A stretch of 35,269 bases of DNA from Adlercreutzia wanghongyangiae (GTDB taxonomy: Bacteria; Actinomycetota; Coriobacteriia; Coriobacteriales; Eggerthellaceae). The notes under the pieces are model-generated. The model was not told where the DNA came from and made no database searches. It saw only the letters and a list, made by a program, of their open reading frames with translations. The stretch is taken from NCBI RefSeq assembly GCF_035989245.1, contig NZ_JAYMFF010000012.1, positions 1-35,269 on the forward strand, in the 5' to 3' direction. Numbering within the stretch: position 1 is the stretch's first letter; each line of letters starts with the position of its first letter. Shown piece by piece: positions 1 through 7,731 of this stretch. The position numbers were made by a program, and so were the translations under genes.

Positions 1-49
1 GAACACCCCGCATCTTCGCTAAGCTCAACCTCCGTTGAGATGCGTGCAA

Positions 50-685
50 TTAGTCGCCGAGGTTCTTGTTGTAGAGGGTGACCTTGCCGCCGACGTTGGC
101 GTACAGGCTCACCTTGTTCTCGTCGTTCAGGGCCGCCCACAGCTCGTCGGGGGTCGGCAGCGCCACGGGAATGGGCTCGCCGGCGAAGGTAGGCAGCGGG
201 TTGCCGTCGCCCTGGTAGGTGCTGATGAAGTAGCCGCACCCCTCGTCGACGCCCTCGTAGGCGAAGAACTCGCGGATGCAGCGGTCGCCCTCGCCGTGCT
301 TCAGAATGGACATCTCGAAGGAGCCGTCGGGGTTCACGATGGCCGAGATGCGCGGGGTGAAGTTCGGCGCATCGGGCTCGTATTCGCGCTTCATGCAGCC
401 GGCGCGGAAGTCGCCCGCCTCCACGATGGTGTCGGTCTGGTCGCCGTTGGTGACCACCAGCGCGTCGCCCATGGTGCGCACCGGATGGTAAATGATGAGG
501 CTCGGGTCCTCCAGCAGCGCCGGGTCGTGGGCCTCGGTGCGGATGCCGTCGGGCTCGGTGGCGAAGATGCGGTTGCGGCTGTTGGAGGAGCGGCCCATGA
601 TGAAGTAGTACACCGTGTCCTTCCCCACCACGATACCGCGGCCCGGGTAGGGGTTGCCCCTCAGCAGTTCGACAAGATCTTGCAT
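50..685 (-). CDS. purO: IMP cyclohydrolase, PurO-like
   Basis: This 211-aa protein resembles the bacterial IMP cyclohydrolase (PF07826) family, which closes the ring of FAICAR to give IMP, the last step of de novo purine synthesis in the cytoplasm. The clearest signature is the N-terminal block NPYPGRGIVVG (11-21) followed by YYFIMGRSSNSRNR (26-39), and later the acidic-aromatic segment REYEPDAPNFTPRI (100-113). There is no signal peptide or membrane segment. I chose the ATG at 683-685 because AGAAAGGGAAGG lies just upstream; an in-frame extension to 712 adds nine basic residues that do not look like the family. The gene runs alone on the minus strand, behind a ZTP riboswitch and terminator about 90 bp upstream. 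ZTP is built from a de novo purine intermediate, so the riboswitch supports the assignment independently. Confidence 0.85.
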   Translation of the reverse strand: MQDLVELLRGNPYPGRGIVVGKDTVYYFIMGRSSNSRNRIFATEPDGIRTEAHDPALLEDPSLIIYHPVRTMGDALVVTNGDQTDTIVEAGDFRAGCMKREYEPDAPNFTPRISAIVNPDGSFEMSILKHGEGDRCIREFFAYEGVDEGCGYFISTYQGDGNPLPTFAGEPIPVALPTPDELWAALNDENKVSLYANVGGKVTLYNKNLGD

Positions 686-775
686 GCGCCTTCCCTTTCT
701 CTCTAACCTCACCGCAAGCGCCCGGGCTTTTGCACGGCCCGCGTCCCCTTACGGCATTCCCCGCTTCCGCCCACG

Positions 776-821
776 AAAAAGGGCAAGCCGACATCGCGCC
801 CATGCGCAGGTCGGCTTGCCC
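776..821 (-). terminator. Intrinsic terminator of the ZTP riboswitch
   Basis: There is a perfect 12-bp inverted repeat, GGGCAAGCCGAC (781-792) and GTCGGCTTGCCC (810-821). On the minus strand it is followed directly by TTTTTCGTG (776-780 read in reverse). Its 5' arm includes the GGGCA of the aptamer pseudoknot, as expected for a transcription-attenuating riboswitch. Confidence 0.85.
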
Positions 822-892
822 AGACGGTCGGCGGAAATAGCGCGCTGCTCCCCCGTGGTTCTCCACGCATGCCCGTCAGTCACAGCGCGTTC
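781..892 (-). promoter_or_regulatory. ZTP (pfl) riboswitch upstream of purO
   Basis: Read on the minus strand, the RNA has the ZTP riboswitch layout. The outer stem P1 is formed by CGCGCTG (complement of 883-889) and CAGCGCG (complement of 841-847). The conserved internal-loop strand TGACTGACGG follows the 5' arm. P2 is GTGG AGAA CCAC, running into GGGGGAGC. The 3' part is CCGACCGTCTGGGCA, very close to the family consensus CCGCCTGGGCA. That last segment is also the 5' arm of the intrinsic terminator at 776-821, so ligand-bound aptamer and terminator are mutually exclusive: ZTP (high when 10-formyl-THF is low) should allow read-through into purO. Recognition is by eye from the consensus. Confidence 0.85.
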
Positions 893-1088
893 GCTTAGCC
901 CGCAGGGTACCACGATTTGGCGGAACACGTCGCATGAAAAGGGCCTTTGCACGGAATCAGCTCGTTTTGCGGCCTTCCCCAGGCAACGGACGGGCAACGG
1001 TGAGTCAAAGGCTGAGCGATGGCGGCGTGCGAGACGCCCACGCGGGTTTACCCTGAGGCCAATGACCGCCCGAGCAAGGAAGCGTCCC

Positions 1089-1739
1089 ATGGCATTCCTG
1101 AGGATGAGAAAACTGACCGAAAGCGACGAGATCGGCTACTTCGCGCCGCGCACGTGGGAGTTCTGGCGCGCGCTGGCCGTATGCTTTTGCCTGTGCTGTA
1201 TTTTGGGGCACTGGCTGGAAATGCCCTACTGCTGGCTGATGGACCACCTCTTCGGCATCGTAGCCGATGACTACGCCGTGTGGACCGACCCGTGGTACCA
1301 CCCCTATTGGGTGTACGGCTTCGGCGCCGTGTTCATGACCCTGCTCATCGAACCTCTGAAGGAACGCCTGGTGGTGCGCCGCAAGACGCTGTGGGGCGCG
1401 TTTCTGGAATCGCTCATCATCGCCATCCTTATCGCCATGGTGCTGGAGCTCGTCATCGGCTTGCTGGTGAACCAGCCCGACCCCGTCACGGGCGAGTACC
1501 CCTTCTGGGACAATTCCCAGCTGCCCGGCAACGTGTTCGGCCAGGCATGGCTCGTGAACGACTTCTTCATCGGCCTGGCCGCCATGCTGTACGTATGGGT
1601 CGTGTTCCCGCTCGTGTGCGAGGGGTTCTCGCTGCTGTCGCCCCGGGTCGCCAACGTGGTCTTCGCCCTCATCATCGTCGGTTTCGCCGCCTGCGTGACC
1701 GCCTCCTACCTGGAACTGAAACTCTGGGAGAAGTACTAG
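1089..1739 (+). CDS. CmpB-like multi-pass membrane protein (PF06541-type)
   Basis: This 216-aa integral membrane protein has about five hydrophobic segments (roughly 28-46, 72-90, 104-126, 158-178 and 188-206). The segment EYPFWDNSQLPGNVFGQ (136-152) followed by a membrane helix matches the WDYS...NLxG signature of the putative ABC-transporter type IV family (CmpB, PF06541), whose function is not established. The ATG at 1089 is preceded by CAAGGAAG at good spacing; the same frame is open far upstream, but the extension is arginine-rich non-family sequence that covers the riboswitch region. It precedes fbp by 110 bp on the same strand, probably without a functional link. Confidence 0.7.
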   Translation: MAFLRMRKLTESDEIGYFAPRTWEFWRALAVCFCLCCILGHWLEMPYCWLMDHLFGIVADDYAVWTDPWYHPYWVYGFGAVFMTLLIEPLKERLVVRRKTLWGAFLESLIIAILIAMVLELVIGLLVNQPDPVTGEYPFWDNSQLPGNVFGQAWLVNDFFIGLAAMLYVWVVFPLVCEGFSLLSPRVANVVFALIIVGFAACVTASYLELKLWEKY

Positions 1740-1849
1740 GGCACGAGGCCTCCGACCCCTGCGCGTTTTCCGTTGTCCGAAGCGCGGTGCACTGGGAAAC
1801 GGATACAATGGGCTGCGATAACGTTTCGCGGCCCGCAAGGAGGCATTAC

Positions 1850-3790
1850 ATGGACAGAAACGAGCTGGCGTGCCTGGAGGCGCTTTCCGAGCTGTACCCC
1901 ACCGCCGAGGAGGCGGCGGCTGAAATCGCGCTTTTGGAAGGGGCGTTGGCCCTGCCGCGCGGCACCGAGCTGTTCGCGTCGGACATCCACGGCGAGTACA
2001 ACGCCTTCTCGCATCTGCTGCGCAGCGGATCGGGCGCGGTACGAGCCCTGGTGGAGGCCACATTCGACGACAGCTTCCTGCCCGACGAGCGCGCCGAGAT
2101 TGCCGCATCGGCGCTTTATCCCGTTGAAAAGGTCGAGATGCTGCTGGCCGCCGGCGACGATGAATCGCTGGTCGTGCTGCTGGAATGTCTGGCCGACCTG
2201 GCCCGCGCAGCGGCAGCCACCCAGCTGACCGTGAAGGTGGACGCGCTCGTGCCCGAGGACTTCACCGTGGTCGTGGAAGAGCTGCTGGCCGCCAATACCC
2301 CGCTTAAGCGGCCCTGCGCCCGCGCCATTATCGAGGGCGCCGTGGCCGCCGGGGCCGGGGCGGCGCTGGCCGAGGTGCTGGGACAACTGGTGCAGCATCT
2401 GGTGGTGGACCAGCTGCACCTGGTGGGCGACGTGTATGACCGCGGCCCGGCGCCGGCCGCCATTATGGACGAGCTTCTGGACTATCCCACCGTGGATGTG
2501 CAGTGGGGCAACCACGACATCCTGTGGATGGGCGCGGCCTTAGGCCAGCCCGGCAGCGTGGCCAACGTGGTGCGCATCTGCGCCCGCTACGGCAACCTGT
2601 CCATCCTGGAAGACTCCTACGGCATCAACCTGCGTCCTTTGGCCGCCTTCGCCGCCGAGGCCTATGCCGACGATCCCTGCGCTGGCTTCGCCCTGAAGGG
2701 CAACCCCGGCCTTACGCCCACCGAGACGGCGCTCACCGAGAAGATCCAGAAGGCCATGGCCATCATCCAGTTCAAGGTGGAAGCGGCCCTCATCGCCGAG
2801 AATCCCTCCTTCGGGCTGGACGACCGCAACCTGCTGCACCTCGTGAACCGCGAGCGCGGCACCGTGGTGGTAGACGGCGTGGAATACGAGTTGACCGACA
2901 CGGTGTTCCCCACGGTGGACTGGAGCGACCCCTACCGCCTGACCGAGGACGAAACGTCCGTCATCGAGCACTTGTGCGCGGCCTTCGCGAACTGCGAGCG
3001 ATTGGGCCGCCACATGGACTTCTTTCTGGAGCACGGCAGCCTGTACAAGATCGAGAACGGCAACCTCATGCTGCACGCCTGCGTGCCCCTGGCCGCCGAC
3101 GGCTCGCTTCTGGAAGTCACGCTGTTTGGCGAGACCTACCGCGGGCGGGCGCTCTACGACATGGTGGACGCCTCGGTGCGCGCGGCCTTCACAGCAGCCG
3201 ACGAGGCGGAGCGCAAGCGCGGGCTGGATATGCTGTGGTACCTGTGGCTCGGACCCGGCTCGCCGCTGTTCGCGAAAAGCAAGATGGCCACCTTCGAGTT
3301 GTACCTCATCGCCGACAAAGCCGCCCGCAAGGAAGTGAAGAACCCGTTCTATTCCCTGCTTGACGACCCCGCGGTCATCGACGGCATCTTCCGCGATTTC
3401 GGCATGGACCCGGCAACCTCGCGCATCGTGTGCGGGCATGTGCCGGTGAAGGCGAAGGACGGCGAGGACCCGGTGAAGGCCGAAGGCCGCGTGCTCTGCA
3501 TCGACGGCGGCTTCTCGGCGGCTTACCAGAAGACCACGGGGCTGGCGGGCTACACGCTGGTCTCGAACGCCGAGGGCTTGTTCCTGGACGCGAACGAGCC
3601 GCTTGCCTCGCGCGAGGCAGCCGTGGAGCAAAACGTCGATGTCGCTGCCGAGCGGCGCGTCATCGAACGCTACGACGCCCCGCGCACGGTGGCTGATACC
3701 GACGAGGGCGCTGTCCTGCGCCAGCGCATCGGCAACCTGCACCGACTGCTGGGGGCCTACGCCGCCGGTCTCATCGCCGAAGAGGCTTAG
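1850..3790 (+). CDS. fbp: Fructose-1,6-bisphosphatase class III
   Basis: This 646-aa cytoplasmic enzyme hydrolyses fructose 1,6-bisphosphate to fructose 6-phosphate in gluconeogenesis. It belongs to the large class III family (FBPase_2, PF06874), a metallophosphatase fold, and has the usual length for it. The metal-binding motifs are in order: DIHGEYNAF (45-53), VGDVYDRG (192-199) and WGNHD (219-223), with HVPVKAKDGEDP near the C-terminus. The start at 1850 has AAGGAGG seven bases upstream. The frame is open upstream in the GC-rich leader, but that part is the shadow of the preceding membrane protein gene. It is apparently monocistronic. Class III enzymes are best known from Firmicutes and some anaerobic actinobacteria. 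Confidence 0.95.
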   Translation: MDRNELACLEALSELYPTAEEAAAEIALLEGALALPRGTELFASDIHGEYNAFSHLLRSGSGAVRALVEATFDDSFLPDERAEIAASALYPVEKVEMLLAAGDDESLVVLLECLADLARAAAATQLTVKVDALVPEDFTVVVEELLAANTPLKRPCARAIIEGAVAAGAGAALAEVLGQLVQHLVVDQLHLVGDVYDRGPAPAAIMDELLDYPTVDVQWGNHDILWMGAALGQPGSVANVVRICARYGNLSILEDSYGINLRPLAAFAAEAYADDPCAGFALKGNPGLTPTETALTEKIQKAMAIIQFKVEAALIAENPSFGLDDRNLLHLVNRERGTVVVDGVEYELTDTVFPTVDWSDPYRLTEDETSVIEHLCAAFANCERLGRHMDFFLEHGSLYKIENGNLMLHACVPLAADGSLLEVTLFGETYRGRALYDMVDASVRAAFTAADEAERKRGLDMLWYLWLGPGSPLFAKSKMATFELYLIADKAARKEVKNPFYSLLDDPAVIDGIFRDFGMDPATSRIVCGHVPVKAKDGEDPVKAEGRVLCIDGGFSAAYQKTTGLAGYTLVSNAEGLFLDANEPLASREAAVEQNVDVAAERRVIERYDAPRTVADTDEGAVLRQRIGNLHRLLGAYAAGLIAEEA

Positions 3791-4010
3791 CGGGCAGACG
3801 CTTCTCAGCCGCAGTCGTCCCCCATCCGATTTCCGCTGCCGTTCGCATGCGCGGGCGGCAACGGTGCGCTCGGGGGTAAAAATTCCCAAAATCGGACTAT
3901 TGCGACTATTTCTTTCGTCCTGCGCATGCGCTATGGTAAGGCCACGACCAGGTGTTTAAGCTCAATCGAGCATAAGCGCACCGTGCGCCCCGCGCCATGC
4001 AGGAGGAACC

Positions 4011-4577
4011 ATGAGCTACAACGAGATATTCAACCGGCCTTACTTCGCGGTGCCTCCCGAGGCGCCCCAGGTGCAACTGCTGCTGCAGCGCGTTCCCCAG
4101 GCCGGCGCGGCCGGCTGGTATGCCAACGGGGCCGACGGCACCGTCTATTTCAGCATCGCCATCTACTTCGGAAGCCTGGTAATGCACCCCCAGGACGCCT
4201 CCGAGCGCGAGCGGGAGGTGCGCAGCCTGCTGGGATTCGCGCCCGACTGCACGCTGCGGCTCGATTACGCGTGCTCCCGCAAGGCCGCCTGCCTCCTGCG
4301 CGCCGGCGAGCCCGGCGCCGATCCGGCTCCCTTCTCGGCCTTCTCGCCCGAGGGCTTGGCGGCCGCGGAAAGCCTCATCGGCGACTTTCTCAGCCTGGAT
4401 CTGCGCACCATCTTGCTGGACCGTCGCGTGCAAGACACCGAGACAGACGACCTGTTCCGCGGCGAAGAGGTTATCTACGAGGGATTTCTCGGCGACGAGG
4501 GCATGCCGCTTGCGCTGCAGCGCCTGGGCGACTCCCCCTTCGCCATCAACAGCACCATCATGGCGACCATCCTGTAA
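4011..4577 (+). CDS. Hypothetical protein, 188 aa
   Basis: I do not recognise this 188-aa soluble protein. It has no signal peptide, membrane segment or clear motif, and is moderately acidic with an Ala/Leu-rich composition. The start is convincing: ATG at 4011 is preceded by GCAGGAGGAACC. Codon use is like the neighbouring chromosomal genes. It sits alone between fbp (220 bp upstream) and the amino-acid permease (140 bp downstream) on the same strand. Nothing in the sequence tells its job. Confidence 0.75.
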   Translation: MSYNEIFNRPYFAVPPEAPQVQLLLQRVPQAGAAGWYANGADGTVYFSIAIYFGSLVMHPQDASEREREVRSLLGFAPDCTLRLDYACSRKAACLLRAGEPGADPAPFSAFSPEGLAAAESLIGDFLSLDLRTILLDRRVQDTETDDLFRGEEVIYEGFLGDEGMPLALQRLGDSPFAINSTIMATIL

Positions 4578-4718
4578 ACCGCTTTTGGGGTACCTGCCCC
4601 AAACCCTCCGTCCCCGCCCCAGAGAAGGCCTTTGGAAATACCCCCTCGCGCGGGGGCGGCGAATGGGCTACACTGCAATCCTTATGCGTTGCGATGCACT
4701 CGAGGGGGGTGGTTCGTT

Positions 4719-6263
4719 TTGTCTGCCAAACAGCAGCTGCCGGCCGGAAAGCAAGATCTGTTTCCGCCGCAGCCACCCGATGGCACTACCCGCAATCTAC
4801 GCAAGACGAACATCAGCGCCTTGGGCATCGCATTCATGTTGTTCTGCCTTGTTTCCGCCGGCGCTTTCGGCATCGAGGAAATCATCCCCGTCGCCGGCCC
4901 CGGCCTCACGCTCATCATTCTCATCGTGCTGCCCTTCGTATGGGCGCGCCCTATCAGCCGCCTCGTAGCCGAAGCGAACGCCATCCTGCCGCGCGAAGGT
5001 GGCATCTACGCCTGGGCCAAGGAGACCTTCGGTGAGTTCTGGGGCTTCCAAGCCGGCTGGTGGACCTCCATGGACACTTACATCTCCTCGGGCGCCTACA
5101 TTGCCATGGTGGGAGGCTACACCTCCCAGCTGCTGTCGCTGGATGCCGAGGGAACCTTCGTGGTGAAGCTGCTGGTGGTCGGCTGCTTCACCGTGGTGAA
5201 CCTGGTCGGCCTGCTGGAAGTGGAACGCATCAGCTCGTTTTTCTCGGTGCTCATTCTCATCGTGTTCGGCATGGCCGTGGTGTTCGGCTTCATGAACTGG
5301 CAGACCAACCCCTTCGACCCCATCTTCGCCACCCCCGACGCTCCCATGGGCTGCCTGGTGCAGTCGCTGTCCATCGGCATCTGGATGTACTGCGGCTACG
5401 AGTGCATCGCGGCCATGTCAGGGGAATACGAGGACTCGTCCCGTAACGTGGCCCACGGCTTCCGCATCGCCCTTCCGCTGATCGCGCTGTCCTACATTCT
5501 GCCCACCTTGGCCTGCCTGGCCGCCTACCCGGCCGGCTCGTGGGTGATGTGGGGCATCGACGGGGGCTTCTCGGCCGACGTGCTGGGCTACGGCACCATC
5601 TTCTCGGCGGTGCTGGGGCATTCGGGCGTGGTGCTGTTCCTTGTCATCGCCATCATGAGCCAGTGCACCATCTACAACACTTACCTGGCAAGCGGCTCGC
5701 GCAGCTTCTGGGTGCTGTCGGAGGACAACCTGTTTCCCCGCTTCATCCGCAAGGTGGACAAATCGGGCCGCAGCCCCTTCGTCGGCGTGCTGACCATCGC
5801 CGCCTCGTCGCTGCTGTTCTCGCAGTTCGACTTCACCACCATCATCGAGATGAACATCATCTTCATCCTGGCGCGTTACATGTTCCTCGGGTTCATCGTG
5901 ATGCGCCTGCGCAAGATGTATCCAGTGGAAGAGCGCCCGGCCGACATGTTCGTCATCGGGGGCGGCAAGGTGGGCGTGGCGCTGTACTCGGCCTTGGCCT
6001 TCGGCATCGCCACCTTCACGCTGTGCCTGAATCCCGTGGGCGATTTCTTCGCCACCGTGGCGTTTTTGGCCTCGGGTGTGATCGCCTACGTGATCTTCAA
6101 GAAGATGTACGGCGGCCTCACCCGCTTCAACCCCGAGAAGCACCCCGTTGATCCGCGCACGGGATTAGCCGTGGGGGACATGCGCCGCATCGGCCTGTTC
6201 GCGCTCATTGTTGCCGGGCTGTTCGCGCTGAATGCGCTGATGAACCTGCTGTTCCTGGGATAG
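4719..6263 (+). CDS. APC-family amino-acid permease
   Basis: This is an inner-membrane transporter of about 514 aa with roughly 12 hydrophobic helices, of the amino acid-polyamine-organocation (APC) superfamily. The N-terminal helix pair contains SAGAFGIEEIIPVAGPG, the equivalent of the G-rich unwound substrate-binding helix 1 of APC proteins. It is followed by LPREGGIYAWAKETFGEFWGF, the typical R-GG-Y-W motif after helix 2. Substrate cannot be read from sequence; glutamate/GABA- or aspartate-type exchange would fit the nearby aspartate decarboxylase but is only a guess. I prefer the TTG start at 4719, because GAGGGGGG lies ten bases upstream and the longer upstream frame is proline- and arginine-rich leader. 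A hairpin terminator follows at 6323. Confidence 0.85.
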   Translation: MSAKQQLPAGKQDLFPPQPPDGTTRNLRKTNISALGIAFMLFCLVSAGAFGIEEIIPVAGPGLTLIILIVLPFVWARPISRLVAEANAILPREGGIYAWAKETFGEFWGFQAGWWTSMDTYISSGAYIAMVGGYTSQLLSLDAEGTFVVKLLVVGCFTVVNLVGLLEVERISSFFSVLILIVFGMAVVFGFMNWQTNPFDPIFATPDAPMGCLVQSLSIGIWMYCGYECIAAMSGEYEDSSRNVAHGFRIALPLIALSYILPTLACLAAYPAGSWVMWGIDGGFSADVLGYGTIFSAVLGHSGVVLFLVIAIMSQCTIYNTYLASGSRSFWVLSEDNLFPRFIRKVDKSGRSPFVGVLTIAASSLLFSQFDFTTIIEMNIIFILARYMFLGFIVMRLRKMYPVEERPADMFVIGGGKVGVALYSALAFGIATFTLCLNPVGDFFATVAFLASGVIAYVIFKKMYGGLTRFNPEKHPVDPRTGLAVGDMRRIGLFALIVAGLFALNALMNLLFLG

Positions 6264-6322
6264 AGGCGCCACCTCCCCCAACTCACGCTTTCCACCGCGT
6301 CTCACGCTGCTGTCCACACGAA

Positions 6323-6359
6323 GGCGCCCCGCCCGGATGGAAGTCCGGTGCGGGGCGCC
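6323..6359. terminator. Bidirectional hairpin terminator
   Basis: The stem is GGCGCCCCGC (6323-6332) with GCGGGGCGCC (6350-6359), plus inner arms CCGGA (6333-6337) and TCCGG (6344-6348). It lies between the convergent permease and ferritin-like genes. The T-tracts on both sides are weak, so its efficiency is uncertain. Confidence 0.7.
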
Positions 6360-6382
6360 CTTGCGTCGCCGTTGGGAAGCGG

Positions 6383-6688
6383 CTATTTCTTCTTCTTGTC
6401 GCCGAGCATCTCGCGCACTTCCTCGCGACCCTCGTCGTTCAGCTCGCGCTCATCGGGGCAGAGGCGCTCCAGCAGCTCCATGAGCTCGCCCATGTGCTCG
6501 CGCTCCTCGTCGCGGATGTCGGAGAGCACCTTGATGGCGTCCTTGTTATCGGTGGCCAGAATGTGGGCGTCGTACTCGTGGATGGCCTCCAGCTCGCCCA
6601 CCAGATCCTGGCGGATGGCGTTTGCCAGCTCGCGGTCAGTCAGCTTGCGCGGGACTTCCATCACGAAGGGGTTCGACAGAATTGCCAT
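6383..6688 (-). CDS. Half-ferritin, encapsulated-ferritin-like (EncFtn-type)
   Basis: This is a short 101-aa ferritin-like protein that would form a helical hairpin and assemble its di-iron site between subunits. Carboxylate/histidine ligands are visible as GELEAIHEYDAH (31-42) and RDEEREHMGELMELL (59-73), the E...Y..H and EE.EHxGEL patterns of the encapsulin-cargo ferritin and related 'half-ferritin' family. These proteins oxidise and store iron, often inside an encapsulin shell; no encapsulin gene is visible here. The ATG at 6688 is preceded by AAGGAG at a nine-base distance. It follows apt on the same strand after a 150-bp gap containing a small hairpin, CGGCG-CAA-CGCCG. Confidence 0.75.
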   Translation of the reverse strand: MAILSNPFVMEVPRKLTDRELANAIRQDLVGELEAIHEYDAHILATDNKDAIKVLSDIRDEEREHMGELMELLERLCPDERELNDEGREEVREMLGDKKKK

Positions 6689-6838
6689 GGGACATCACTC
6701 CTTAAACTCGCGGGCTCGAACGGCGCAACGCCGCTTTCGACTCGGCCATGATATCGGAGGCCACAGCCACACGTTGACCTGTCGCGTCATCGTGCATCGA
6801 GCCGTTGACCCCACGTCACCGCGCCGATTACGTTGCCG

Positions 6839-7369
6839 CTACTCCCCCACGGCCACGAGTGAGAACACTTCGGCGTCGGTAGCCTCGGCAATAACGGCGC
6901 GGGGATTCAGGAAGGCGAGCTCCATCACGAACCCGAGGCCCGCGAGGCGCGCGCCGCTCGCCTGCACGAGGCGTACCATGGCCGTGGTGGTGCCGCCCGT
7001 GGCCACCAGGTCGTCCACGATGAGCACCACGTCGTCGCGCGGGAGGGCGTCGGCATGGATTTCCAGCACATCGGTGCCGTATTCCAACTCATAGGACTCG
7101 CGCAGCACCGTGCGCGGCAGCTTGCCCGGCTTGCGGCAGGGCACGAATCCCGCGCCGAGCTTCAGGGCCACCGCGGCGCCCACGATGAAGCCGCGGGCCT
7201 CGGCGCCCACCACCTTCGTGATACCGCGATCGGCGAAGTGGGCCGCCAGGTCGTCCACCAGAGCGGCGAAGGCCGCGCCGTCGGCGAAAGCCGGGGTGAG
7301 GTCTTGGAACACGATACCCGGCTTCGGATAGTCGGGAATGGGCACGATGAGTTCTTCGTAGGGGCGCAT
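6839..7369 (-). CDS. apt: Adenine phosphoribosyltransferase
   Basis: This 176-aa cytoplasmic purine salvage enzyme converts adenine plus PRPP to AMP and pyrophosphate. The type I PRTase fingerprint VLIVDDLVATGGTT is at 115-128, preceded by VGAEARGFIVGAA (54-66) and by FVPCRKPGKLP (75-85), the flexible loop typical of Apt. The N-terminus with IPDYPKPGIVFQDLTP is also diagnostic. Its length matches the family. The ATG at 7369 follows AGAAAGGATGACCC. It is transcribed away from aspartate decarboxylase. Confidence 0.95.
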   Translation of the reverse strand: MRPYEELIVPIPDYPKPGIVFQDLTPAFADGAAFAALVDDLAAHFADRGITKVVGAEARGFIVGAAVALKLGAGFVPCRKPGKLPRTVLRESYELEYGTDVLEIHADALPRDDVVLIVDDLVATGGTTTAMVRLVQASGARLAGLGFVMELAFLNPRAVIAEATDAEVFSLVAVGE

Positions 7370-7731
7370 GGGTCATCCTTTCTCGCAGCCCTATTGTCGC
7401 GCACGGGCGCCGCTCGGCCCGCGTGGCCGCCAAGCTGTAACGCAAGTTTTGCCCGAGACACCCGCGAAACTGGGACATGTTACCGGGTAAGGTGTCCCAC
7501 GCTCCTACCTGCGCGGGGCCATGGCCGGGTCGGACCGCACGTGGCGGCGTACCTTGCGGGCGCACGCCACGGCCACCACCGCGGGCACCGTATTCAATTT
7601 GGCGCCGAAGCCCCACGCGCCCCTCAGCCCAACTCCGAGCGGTTCTCACTTGCGTTACAGCTGGCCGTGCCCGCGCTTCACCGAGTCCGCGCCGCGCGAC
7701 AATGGACGGCAAACCCGAGAAAGGAAGCCCC
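7370..7731. promoter_or_regulatory. Divergent apt/aspartate-decarboxylase intergenic region with dyad operator
   Basis: This 360-bp region separates two divergent genes. Its clearest element is a 27-bp near-perfect dyad at 7472-7498: outer arms GGGACA and TGTCCC, inner arms TTACC and GGTAA around one central G, with only two mismatched pairs. It could be an operator for a dimeric or tetrameric repressor, or a hairpin. No good -10/-35 pair stands out, and the remaining sequence is GC-rich without a convincing gene. Confidence 0.5.

Noticed and set aside
749..1090. Minus-strand open frame upstream of purO
   Set aside because: It runs through the riboswitch and terminator and has arginine-rich, non-protein-like composition.
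2540..3889. Long open frame (449 codons) on the minus strand opposite fbp
   Set aside because: It is the GC-rich shadow of the class III FBPase gene; composition is His/Arg/Gln-rich without a family pattern.
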